The position numbers and the translations under genes were made by a program. A DNA stretch of 17,649 bases, taken from NCBI GenBank assembly GCA_002495225.1, contig DAEF01000055.1:3872-21520 (forward strand), in the 5' to 3' direction. The notes beneath the pieces are model-generated. The model ran no database searches and was not told the DNA's origin. It was given only the letters and a program-made list of their open reading frames with translations. Shown here piece after piece: positions 8,215 through 13,923 of the stretch. Position 1 is the first letter of the stretch. The number at the start of each line of letters is the position of its first letter. The DNA is from Methanoregulaceae archaeon UBA288. Its GTDB lineage: Archaea; Halobacteriota; Methanomicrobia; Methanomicrobiales; Methanospirillaceae.

Positions 8215-8448
8215 CTAGGCCTCGCCCTTGGCCGAGGCGACCGAGCGGGCGATAAGGATCGTAGCTATCACGGCGGCGATCGTGATGATCACCGCGTAGA
8301 TCAGCTGGCCCGTGATCGTGTCGGTCGTGCCGAAGACGGCCTTGAAGATCGCCTGGATCGCGCCGTTCCACGCGAGCGCGGCGACAAGGCCGAACGCGGC
8401 GGTCACCAGCGCGGCGATCTGGGTTAGAACTTCCGTTTTAAGAGTCAT
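8215..8448 (-). CDS. Small two-helix membrane protein, DUF5654 type
   Basis: The 77-residue product begins MTLKTEVLTQIAALVTAAFG and has two hydrophobic segments, about 8-30 and 45-68, separated by FKAVFGTTDTITGQ. The tail is basic (ARSVASAKGEA). The order and the TEVLTQIAALVTAAFGLVAALAWN motif match my recollection of the archaeal DUF5654 family, whose function is unknown. Third codon positions are almost all G or C, as in neighbouring intact genes. It is transcribed away from the small membrane gene at 8669, with 220 bases between the starts. No clear Shine-Dalgarno precedes the ATG, which suggests a leaderless or short-leader transcript. Confidence 0.82.
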   Translation of the reverse strand: MTLKTEVLTQIAALVTAAFGLVAALAWNGAIQAIFKAVFGTTDTITGQLIYAVIITIAAVIATILIARSVASAKGEA

Positions 8449-8626
8449 GGCATTCTCGCGTAATGATCGCGGGGTGGAAGGAGATGAACCTTTCGCTTCC
8501 GGGCGAATCTTCGCGGGCCCGGCGGCGGACGCCCTCGAGCGCGATCGCCGAGATACCGCCGCACGCGCCTGGCATCGTTACCCCTGTATCACGGACTCCC
8601 CGAAGGGGGAATCCCACGTTGCGTGT

Positions 8627-8638
8627 ACTCTAAATAGG
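8627..8638 (+). promoter_or_regulatory. TATA element of the small membrane-protein gene
   Basis: ACTCTAAATAGG lies 33-40 bases before ATG 8669 in otherwise GC-rich DNA. Spacing and composition fit an archaeal TATA box. Confidence 0.6.
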
Positions 8639-8668
8639 TGGGCGTCGCAGAACCGGTTAGGTATCACA

Positions 8669-8935
8669 ATGTGGTTCTACATCCTCGTGATCCTCCTCGG
8701 GCTCGTCTTCGGCTACATGCGCCCGGGGAAGGAGAGCAAGCTGGGGCTGCTCAAGAACGGGATCATCATCGGCATCGTACTTGGCGTCGTCCTGGGCCTG
8801 GTCGGCTGGTTCCTGAACATGTCCTTCTTCGGGACGTCTTCCTGGCTGGGGATCGTCTGGGACATCATCATCCTCACGGTCCTCTTCATCATAGGCGTCT
8901 TCCTGGGGGATCTGATCGAAGGCATGCGGAGGTAA
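8669..8935 (+). CDS. Small integral membrane protein of unknown function
   Basis: The 88-residue product starts MWFYILVILLGLVFGYMRPG and is almost entirely hydrophobic, with three likely membrane helices at about 2-16, 28-48 and 55-80. Short basic or Gly stretches separate them (RPGKESKLGLLKNG), and the end is GDLIEGMRR. ATG 8669 is preferred over in-frame codons further upstream because the TATA element at 8629-8636 lies just ahead and upstream codons read as non-membrane sequence. Gly-spaced helices resemble small glycine-zipper-like membrane proteins common in methanogens, but I cannot name a family. It is transcribed divergently from the DUF5654-type gene. Confidence 0.8.
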   Translation: MWFYILVILLGLVFGYMRPGKESKLGLLKNGIIIGIVLGVVLGLVGWFLNMSFFGTSSWLGIVWDIIILTVLFIIGVFLGDLIEGMRR

Positions 8936-8936
8936 A

Positions 8937-9000
8937 CGGGGGTGGGGCCGCACTCCCCCTCCCTCCTTCGATCCCCGTCCAGCCTCTCTCTCTTTCTTTT
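8937..9000 (+). terminator. Candidate terminator: GC stem followed by pyrimidine/T tract
   Basis: GGGGG at 8938-8942 can pair with CCCCC near 8956 across an imperfect stem. A long pyrimidine tract ending CTCTCTCTCTTTCTTTTC (to about 9001) follows. It sits immediately after the stop codon at 8935. Confidence 0.45.
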
Positions 9001-9041
9001 CGCGCCCTCACTCCCTCACATCCCTCCTGCGCGAGGAGTCT

Positions 9042-9720
9042 TCAGCGTGCATGTCTCCCGGAGCGAGGAGAGACGACGGTCCTGGCCCGTCCTCCAGCCT
9101 CGCCCGGATCGACGACGAGCGCGACCAGGCGCGGGTGGGAGACCAGAACACGGTTCGGCCGTGAACGCCCGGGGCGACCTTCCCGACTGCGACAACTACC
9201 ACGAACGGGTGCACGTAGTCCGGGGATTCCCCCTGCCAGCTGCCCAGGGTTCGGCCCGGGTGGCCCGGCTGAGTACGGGTGCGCGACGGAGGGACGTCCC
9301 GATGGTTCCGGCCGATAGAGAGAGCGGGACGTCCGGGCCACGTTCAGTGTCGCGGTTGCCCCCCCGGTGCCTTCGCGTCGCCACCTCCGTGATCGCGGGC
9401 CGGGCGACGGTATCGGTGTTTCCCCGGTCGCCAGTTCCCGTGGATGATTCCGGTCACGCTCCCGTCCGTGTATTCGCGTGACGCTGCGGTGCAGGAGCAG
9501 GCCCCGACGCCGTTGACCCCGGTCAGGAGCCGGGTGCGGCGGGAGTGGCCGTCGTCGCCGATCGCCCCCCCGGGCCCGTTTTATCCCGCGGGCGGCAGCC
9601 GGACGCGGAGGGCATCGCCTCGCGGAGCCGGTGCCGGGAGCCCGCGGGGTCGAGGTCGACATTCGAGATGGACCCGAAGAGCGCACCAGCGATGAACCCG
9701 CCACCCCGGGTTCCCCCTTC
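9042..9720 (-). pseudogene. Possible heavily degraded minus-strand gene, function unknown
   Basis: The interval 8936-9992 has no gene I can defend. On the minus strand, protein-like pieces appear in changing frames, in this order: GFIAGALFGSISNVDLDPAG (near 9690-9640), EYTDGSVTGIIHGNW (near 9475-9430), NTDTVARPAITEVA (near 9420-9378), PDVPLSLSAGTIG (near 9330-9295) and DYVHPFVVVVAVGKVAPG (near 9225-9165). Each switch needs a frameshift. The pieces could belong to one decayed secreted or membrane protein, or they could be chance readings in GC-rich DNA. No family is recognised. Confidence 0.25.
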
Positions 9721-9743
9721 AACGCCATGGATTCTGCGAGCCT

Positions 9744-9953
9744 TTGGACGGCGAGTCCTGGTGGGACCCGGATCAGCACGTCCGGGAGTGCCACGGTCTC
9801 GGGATTCTCACCGCAGACGCAGCGGACTCTGCAGGCACATCCCCGCGTGGTCTCTTCGCACTGGTGCCGAGCATCTTTTCAGGCACGTCGCTCATCCCAC
9901 AGGGGAAGATCACGGTCCCGTCCTGGCGGCGTGGTCGTCCTGCGGTGATGTAG
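9744..9953 (+). CDS. Doubtful 69-residue open frame
   Basis: The frame reads MDGESWWDPDQHVRECHGLG at its start, which looks protein-like, with Trp and acidic residues. The second half uses many A/T-ending codons unlike neighbouring genes. There is no Shine-Dalgarno or good TATA element. It may be a remnant or a chance frame ahead of the PAS gene. Confidence 0.22.
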   Translation: MDGESWWDPDQHVRECHGLGILTADAADSAGTSPRGLFALVPSIFSGTSLIPQGKITVPSWRRGRPAVM

Positions 9954-9967
9954 GGAAAGTGATATTC
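9954..9967 (+). promoter_or_regulatory. Candidate BRE/TATA of the PAS-domain gene
   Basis: GGGAAAGTGATATT ends about 26 bases before GTG 9993. The purine-rich left half and AT-rich right half fit an archaeal promoter and support that start. Confidence 0.45.
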
Positions 9968-9992
9968 GGTAAGACGGGGTATTTCCTCTACT

Positions 9993-10469
9993 GTGCAGGA
10001 GTCCCCGTCCCCCTCCCCTGACACCGCTGCAGAACCGCGCCTTCCCGACCCGGCCCTCCGGGAGATCATCGAGGGTATCCGGGAGCCGGCCCTGCTCTGC
10101 CTGCCCGGCGGCCAGATCGCGGCAGTGAACCGCGCGGCCGAACGGCTCGTTGGGAGAGCGGTGGTCGGGACGACCCTCAACCAGGTCTTCGACCGGAACC
10201 CGGCCCGCCGCCCCGACGGGAGCCCGATCCTCCGCGGCGACCTCCCCTACGCCCGGGCCCTCCGGGGAGAGATCGTGACCCAGGGCGAACGTATCGAGAT
10301 CTCCCTCCCGGACGGTTTGACGTACGTCACCCTGATCACCTCGACCCCCATCCTCCGGGAAGGTCGGGTGGTGGCCGTGCTCTCGGTCTGGCACGACTTC
10401 GACGCGTACGCCCGGCGGCTCGCCCGGCACCGGCTCTCTCCGGGCGGGGACTCCGCCCCGGACCTCTGA
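9993..10469 (+). CDS. Stand-alone PAS domain protein
   Basis: The 158-residue product begins at GTG 9993, which has a promoter-like element at the correct distance. After a Pro/Ser-rich N-terminus, residues about 22-130 form one PAS domain. IIEGIREPALLCLPGGQIAA is the opening helix and first strands, AVNRAAERLVG is the typical N-x-A-A helix, and ITSTPILREGRVVAVLSVWH forms the closing strands. There is no kinase, GGDEF or DNA-binding domain, and no membrane helix. The family binds small ligands or cofactors or mediates protein contacts; it may serve as a sensor for a separate kinase. The tail (ARHRLSPGGDSAPDL) is not conserved-looking. The next gene follows after 59 bases but has its own TATA-like element. 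Confidence 0.8.
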   Translation: MQESPSPSPDTAAEPRLPDPALREIIEGIREPALLCLPGGQIAAVNRAAERLVGRAVVGTTLNQVFDRNPARRPDGSPILRGDLPYARALRGEIVTQGERIEISLPDGLTYVTLITSTPILREGRVVAVLSVWHDFDAYARRLARHRLSPGGDSAPDL

Positions 10470-10528
10470 CGGCTGGCGGCGCTTCCGGCCCGGCACGGTT
10501 ATCCGTCCCCCCTGCGAACCTCCCGGCA

Positions 10529-11131
10529 ATGGAACCTCCCGCTCACCCGCTCAACGTCCCGTTCCGGCCGTCGCTCAGGTTCCGCCTCTGGTACGGGCTC
10601 ACGGCCCTGCTCGTGGCGCTGGTCGCGGTCGTCGCCTTCGCGTCGTTCTCGCTCTTCGCCGACCTGCCGGCCGGGATCACTGTCGGCGTCGCCGTCTTCG
10701 TCGTCGTCCTGCTCGTGCTCTTCCTCGCCTGGACGGCGCTCTACTACGCCAGCATGGAGTACGAACTCCGGGACGACGAGCTCTCGTGGCGGCGCGGGGT
10801 CTGGTTCCGGCGGACCGGGATCGTCCCGTACAACCGGATCACGAACATCGACATCCGGCAGGGGCCGCTGATGCGGGTGCTCGGCATCTCGAACCTGGCC
10901 GTACAGACGGCCGGGTACTCCGGCCAGATGGTGCCCGAGATCGTCCTCGAGGCGATGGAGCACGCGGAGGAGCTCCGCGCGACGCTCCGGTCCCGCGTCC
11001 GGATGGAGGCGGGGGGCGACGGCACGGGCAGCGGCGCGCCGGCCCCGCGGCCCGCGGCGCAGGGGGCGACGGACCTTCTGATTCTGGAGGAACTGCGCCG
11101 GATCCGCACCCTCCTCGAAGCCCGGTGCTGA
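10529..11131 (+). CDS. Membrane protein with bacterial-type PH domain (YdbS/DUF304-like)
   Basis: The 200-residue product has two membrane helices at about 16-40 and 46-72. A bPH2-type domain follows at about 74-150, recognised from MEYELRDDELSWRRGVWFRR, then IVPYNRITNIDIRQGPLMRV and LGISNLAVQTAGYSG. This order (two helices, then PH with the YNRITNID motif) is that of YdbS-like proteins, whose function is poorly known and may involve the membrane surface. A Gly/Ala/Pro linker (about 155-180) connects to a C-terminal amphipathic helix ILEELRRIRTLLEA, seen in archaeal members. GTTATCC 25-30 bases before ATG 10529 may be its promoter; no Shine-Dalgarno is visible, so it may be leaderless. Confidence 0.85.
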   Translation: MEPPAHPLNVPFRPSLRFRLWYGLTALLVALVAVVAFASFSLFADLPAGITVGVAVFVVVLLVLFLAWTALYYASMEYELRDDELSWRRGVWFRRTGIVPYNRITNIDIRQGPLMRVLGISNLAVQTAGYSGQMVPEIVLEAMEHAEELRATLRSRVRMEAGGDGTGSGAPAPRPAAQGATDLLILEELRRIRTLLEARC

Positions 11132-11138
11132 TGGGCAA

Positions 11139-11150
11139 GGTATAAACCGG
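11139..11150 (+). promoter_or_regulatory. Strong TATA element
   Basis: GGTATAAACCGG lies directly after the PH-domain gene. It predicts a transcript start near 11166-11172 and therefore favours ATG 11172 over ATG 11160 for the next gene. Confidence 0.65.
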
Positions 11151-11171
11151 ACCAGCGGCATGGTGGGATGT

Positions 11172-11588
11172 ATGTGCCCCAGACACCAGCCAGCCAGAGC
11201 CCACCAGGGACCGGCCGGAAACCGGCCCGACAACCCGCCCCGCGGCCCGACGGGCCCGAGTCCGGACCGCGTCCGGCGGTGGAACTCCGCGCGACACCAC
11301 CCGGCGCGGTACCCCGCCAGGGTCGCGATCCCGGAACCGCGCCCGGACCAGGGGCCGCGCCTGCACCCCCGGCGGTACACGCCCGACCGCTCCCCGCACC
11401 CGATGGTGGCGAAGCGCCCCCTGCCTCCACCCGTCCACGACCTCCAGCACGAGCCGCACTTCGACCGGTTCGCCTATTTCGATGCCGGGGGGAATGCGGC
11501 CCAGCGGATCGAGAGCCCGATACGGCCTCCCATGCGGCTCACCAGGGACGGCCGGATCAAGCCCCGCGACTTCGGCAGGCGCTTCTGA
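11172..11588 (+). CDS. Basic Pro/Arg-rich hypothetical protein
   Basis: The product has 138 residues from ATG 11172 (142 from ATG 11160). I do not recognise a family. The N-terminal two thirds are dominated by Pro, Arg, Gly and His (for example PARYPARVAIPEPRPDQGPR) and look disordered. The last 50 residues look more ordered: HDLQHEPHFDRFAYFDAGG, then IESPIRPPMRLTRDGRIKP, ending DFGRRF. Nearly all third codon positions are G or C, which argues for a true gene in this frame. The strong TATA element at 11141-11147 supports transcription. The very basic N-terminal region could contact nucleic acid or acidic polymers; this is inference only. Confidence 0.55.
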   Translation: MCPRHQPARAHQGPAGNRPDNPPRGPTGPSPDRVRRWNSARHHPARYPARVAIPEPRPDQGPRLHPRRYTPDRSPHPMVAKRPLPPPVHDLQHEPHFDRFAYFDAGGNAAQRIESPIRPPMRLTRDGRIKPRDFGRRF

Positions 11589-11654
11589 ACGGGCGCCGCC
11601 CCCGCGCAATCTCTGTCGTTTCCGCCCGCCTCTCCCCGCCGTGAGGTGCAGGAG

Positions 11655-11901
11655 ATGACGAGCGTCGGCAAGCGGGACGGCCGGACCGGGGAGTTCGTGC
11701 CCGAGAAGATCGTGACGAGCGAGGTCAAGTCGGGGGCGACGCCCGAGATCGGGCGCGAGATCGCCGGGCGGATCCGGAACTCGGCCGGGGCGTCTATCAG
11801 CACCCGCGAGATCCGGGAGCGGGTCATCGACGAGCCGGGCGGACCCCAGGTGGCGCGAGTACTGGGAGGTCTGCGACCGGGCCGTCAAGCCACGGGCGTG
11901 A
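11655..11901 (+). pseudogene. Orphan ATP-cone domain protein, frameshifted
   Basis: From ATG 11655, with AGGTG seven bases upstream, the frame reads KRDGRTGEFVPEKIVTSEV and then EIGREIAGRI and ISTREIRERVIDE. This is the ATP-cone fold known from the N-terminus of ribonucleotide reductases and NrdR and from stand-alone archaeal proteins. At 11835 the frame shifts: the next frame reads RADPRWREYWEVCDRAVKPR and stops at TGA 11899-11901. A two-base loss or one-base gain in GAGCCGG explains it. Restored, the protein would be about 82 residues, a normal length for the stand-alone form. ATP-cones bind nucleotides and regulate partner enzymes. No reductase gene is nearby. Confidence 0.72.
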
Positions 11902-11913
11902 GACAGGGGGGGA

Positions 11914-12543
11914 TCACGCGGGCGCTCCGCGGGCGTCCCCCATCAGATAGCCGCCGAAGGCGAGCACGAAGAGCACGACCGGGTAGGCGATCCACCGTTC
12001 GAGCCCTCCGGGGCCGAAGACGGCCATCGGGCTCGCGCTGCCCATGACGAAGTACGAGACGAGGGTCAGAAGCGAGATCGCCCCGAGCGCGGCCGTGATA
12101 TAGCGGAGCGGGGAGCGGACCACGGTGGCGGCCGCGATGGCCGAGACGGCACCCGCGACGAAGGTGAGCAGGGCCGAGAGCGCGTGGATATTGCCCCAGT
12201 TCCCGGGGAAGACCCCGACCAGGAATGCGCCCAGGCCGAAGAGCCCGAGCGGGACCGTGGCCGTCCAGACGTAGCCGGCTCAGAAGAGGGCGAACGCGGC
12301 CCCGAGCACGAGCAGCCCCGTCGCGAGCATGGTGGCGTTGAAGATCGTGGCCGAGGGCTGGAGGATGACACTGTCCGGCGGACGGGTCGCGCCGAGGTCG
12401 CTGATGTGGTTCTGGGCCGTGCTGTACGCGGGATAGAAGGTCTCGGCCGAGATGATGCCCATAAGGGCGACGCAGCCAGCGAGGACGAGGAGGGCGCCGG
12501 CGAGGGAGACGAGCCGGCCGATGGCGTTGGTGTACTCCGTCAC
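11914..12543 (-). pseudogene. DUF998-family membrane protein, interrupted by in-frame TGA
   Basis: Translation would start at GTG 12541-12543, preceded by GAGGTG and a TATA element at 12573-12578. One TGA (12280-12282, codon 88) splits the frame, but the same frame continues with matching sequence to TGA 11914-11916. The first part has TYPAYSTAQNHISDLGATRP-like features (FYPAYSTAQNHISDLGA); the second has LGLFGLGAFLVGVFPGN, both hallmarks of DUF998. About six membrane helices are predicted over 209 residues, the usual size. The lost codon was probably TGG, CGA or a similar one-base neighbour. Family function is unknown. Codon use matches intact neighbours, so the change is recent or an error. 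Confidence 0.82.
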
Positions 12544-12567
12544 GCAAATCGCACCTCGTATTTTCTG

Positions 12568-12582
12568 TGTGAATATATCCCT
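12568..12582 (-). promoter_or_regulatory. TATA element of the DUF998 gene
   Basis: On the minus strand GGATATATTCACAC lies about 30 bases before GTG 12543. A GAGGTG motif lies between them, so the promoter and ribosome site survive although the gene is broken. Confidence 0.6.
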
Positions 12583-12630
12583 TGCTGTTGTATGAGTTGA
12601 AGGTTCATTCCTGGGTCCCGCGACGACCCC

Positions 12631-12862
12631 GTGAAGGAATGGACGGGTTTTCGAATCCACCTCGCGGTGTTCGTGGCCGTGAACCTCTTTCTGAAAACCA
12701 TCCGGTGGACCGCCACCTGCCCGGGGAACAACCCCGGGCGTCTTCGCGACCTTCGGGGGGCATCGGGAGCGCCGCCCGCTGCATCGGTACGTCTCCGAAT
12801 ACGACGCCACCGGGCCGGAGTGCCGGAGGCACGAGGGGGAGGCAGATCCCCCGCTCAGGTGA
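12631..12862 (+). pseudogene. 2TM-domain membrane protein, frameshifted and shortened
   Basis: The frame from GTG 12631 reads VKEWTGFRIHLAVFVAVNLF, the first half of the 2TM domain (F-x-I-H-L-x-V-Y-x-x-V-N). After about 12735 the frame loses sense. A second frame, ending at TGA 12860-12862, reads VSEYDATGPECRRHE, matching the charged segment after the second helix. The central W-rich part between the helices is mostly missing. The remnant therefore has at least one frameshift plus probable deletion. The function of 2TM-domain proteins is unknown. It meets the nitroreductase remnant tail to tail. Confidence 0.55.
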
Positions 12863-13194
12863 GGAGTTCCACGATCGGCTGCCGGAGCTTGGGCCCGGGC
12901 TCGTCAACCCCGTACCCGATCGGGCAGAGCATGACCGGCACGAGCGGGGCTGGGACGCCGTTCGACGCGAGCAGCCCGTCGAGCCTCCGGATCAGCCCGT
13001 CGTAATCGGGGTCGGCGCAGAAGACGAGCAGGTGGGAGCAGGTCGTGACCTGGGGCTTGGTCGAAGGCAACCGGCTGGAGCCGCTCTTTTTCGGCCGGTT
13101 CCGTGACGACCCGGATCCGCCGGGGCTGGAGGTTGATGGCCGAGGGGGCTGACCGGACGATCTCGAGGAGCTCGCGGACCGTCTCCTCGGGCAC
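12855..13194 (-). pseudogene. Nitroreductase-family protein, frameshifted and lacking its N-terminus
   Basis: Read on the minus strand, VPEETVRELLEIVRSAPSAI then NLQPRRIRVV matches the substrate/FMN-proximal helix and strand of nitroreductases (normally S-A-x-N-x-Q-P-W). An extra base at 13056 shifts the frame. The second frame continues PQVTTCSHLLVFCA, then PVMLCPIGYGVDEPGPK, and ends at TGA 12855-12857. The usual first 20-30 residues, including the R-R-S-x-R FMN-phosphate motif, are absent: upstream in frame there is a TGA. The family reduces nitro compounds, quinones or related substrates with FMN. The gene is doubly damaged and should not be functional. Confidence 0.7.
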
Positions 13195-13205
13195 GGTCCG
13201 GCCAG

Positions 13206-13354
13206 GGGCTCATCACGGGCCTGATCCAGGATCAGGCCGTTGCCCGGGCCCGAAAAGTCGTCGCGTTCTGCCGCGAGAACGGCCAGGCCCCGAGCGCCTG
13301 GGCGCGATCATCGACCGCGTCGGGTTCGACGCGTTCGTCCGGGCCGTACTCTGA
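13206..13354 (+). pseudogene. C-terminal fragment of a protein resembling sulfite/nitrite reductase
   Basis: One frame reads LIQDQAVARARKVVAFCREN and then GQAP; after a shift near 13290 a second frame reads ERLGAIIDRVGFDAFVRAVL and stops at TGA 13352-13354. The pattern V-x-x-F/Y-x-x-N/H-G-x-x-x-E-R-L-G-x-x-I-D-R-V-G is how C-termini of small siroheme sulfite reductase-like proteins of methanogens end, as I recall them. No cluster-binding cysteines or siroheme motifs are present because only about 48 residues remain. It is a fragment; the family assignment is tentative. Confidence 0.45.
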
Positions 13355-13442
13355 TAAGGCCGGCGGCGGCCCGCGGCGCCGCGAACCGGCCGGGCAGGCA
13401 GTGAGCCCCGGAGTCGGCCGTCCGTGCCGCCCCAGGCGCCTC

Positions 13443-13832
13443 TCATCTCCGGGCCGGGTCAGGCCTCCCGATCGGCAGCCACCCGCCCCCCTGCGGCCAC
13501 CGCCAGACCTCGTTGCTGACCACGGCCTTCGGGCCGTTACCTTACGATCGCGGCTGGCCGCAGTGCCTTTTTCGGGACGGGTTCGGGTGCCCCAGCTATG
13601 TCTCGAGGCCGTCGTGCACCCCGGTTCTGGCCTGGATCTGGACGCACGGGTCCACGAATTCCCGCACCGACCTGATCGTGGTCCCCGCGCATGACGTCCA
13701 GCGGATCCAGGTCATTCTGTTCGAGTTCGCCCGGACCGTGCCGGAGAGCACCTGGTCGTCAAACCCCGCCAGGGACGGGTGGTTGACGGTCCGGGTACCA
13801 CACCCTACCCGGACTCTTTCCTGGCGGTCCAT
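13443..13832 (-). pseudogene. Minus-strand frame with two internal stops, unknown
   Basis: The stretch 13355-13923 holds no intact gene. On the minus strand one frame runs from about 13832 to TGA 13443-13445, interrupted only by TAG (13596-13598) and TAA (13542-13544). Its pieces include REFVDPCVQIQARTGVHDGL and VVSNEVWRWPQGGGWLPIGR, with G/C at most third positions. The opposite strand is open from 13513 to 13857 with the same third positions, so either could be the shadow of the other. I recognise no family in either reading. Confidence 0.3.
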
Positions 13833-13923
13833 GCGCCCTTTTCCCGCCCGGAGCTGACAGAGATCGACTCCGCCCCGGCCGACCCCAGTCTTTTTCCCGC
13901 TGGCGGTTCCCTAATCAATTACC

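Noticed and set aside
8591..8615. Imperfect inverted repeat TCCCC-GAAG-GGGGA
   Set aside because: Only five paired bases in GC-rich DNA; not distinguishable from chance.
10839..11888. A 349-codon minus-strand open frame
   Set aside because: Crosses three plus-strand genes and has no fold-like sequence; composition artefact.
12640..12665. A TTCGAATCC string resembling a tRNA T-loop
   Set aside because: No matching acceptor, D or anticodon arms fit around it, and it lies in the 2TM-domain reading frame.
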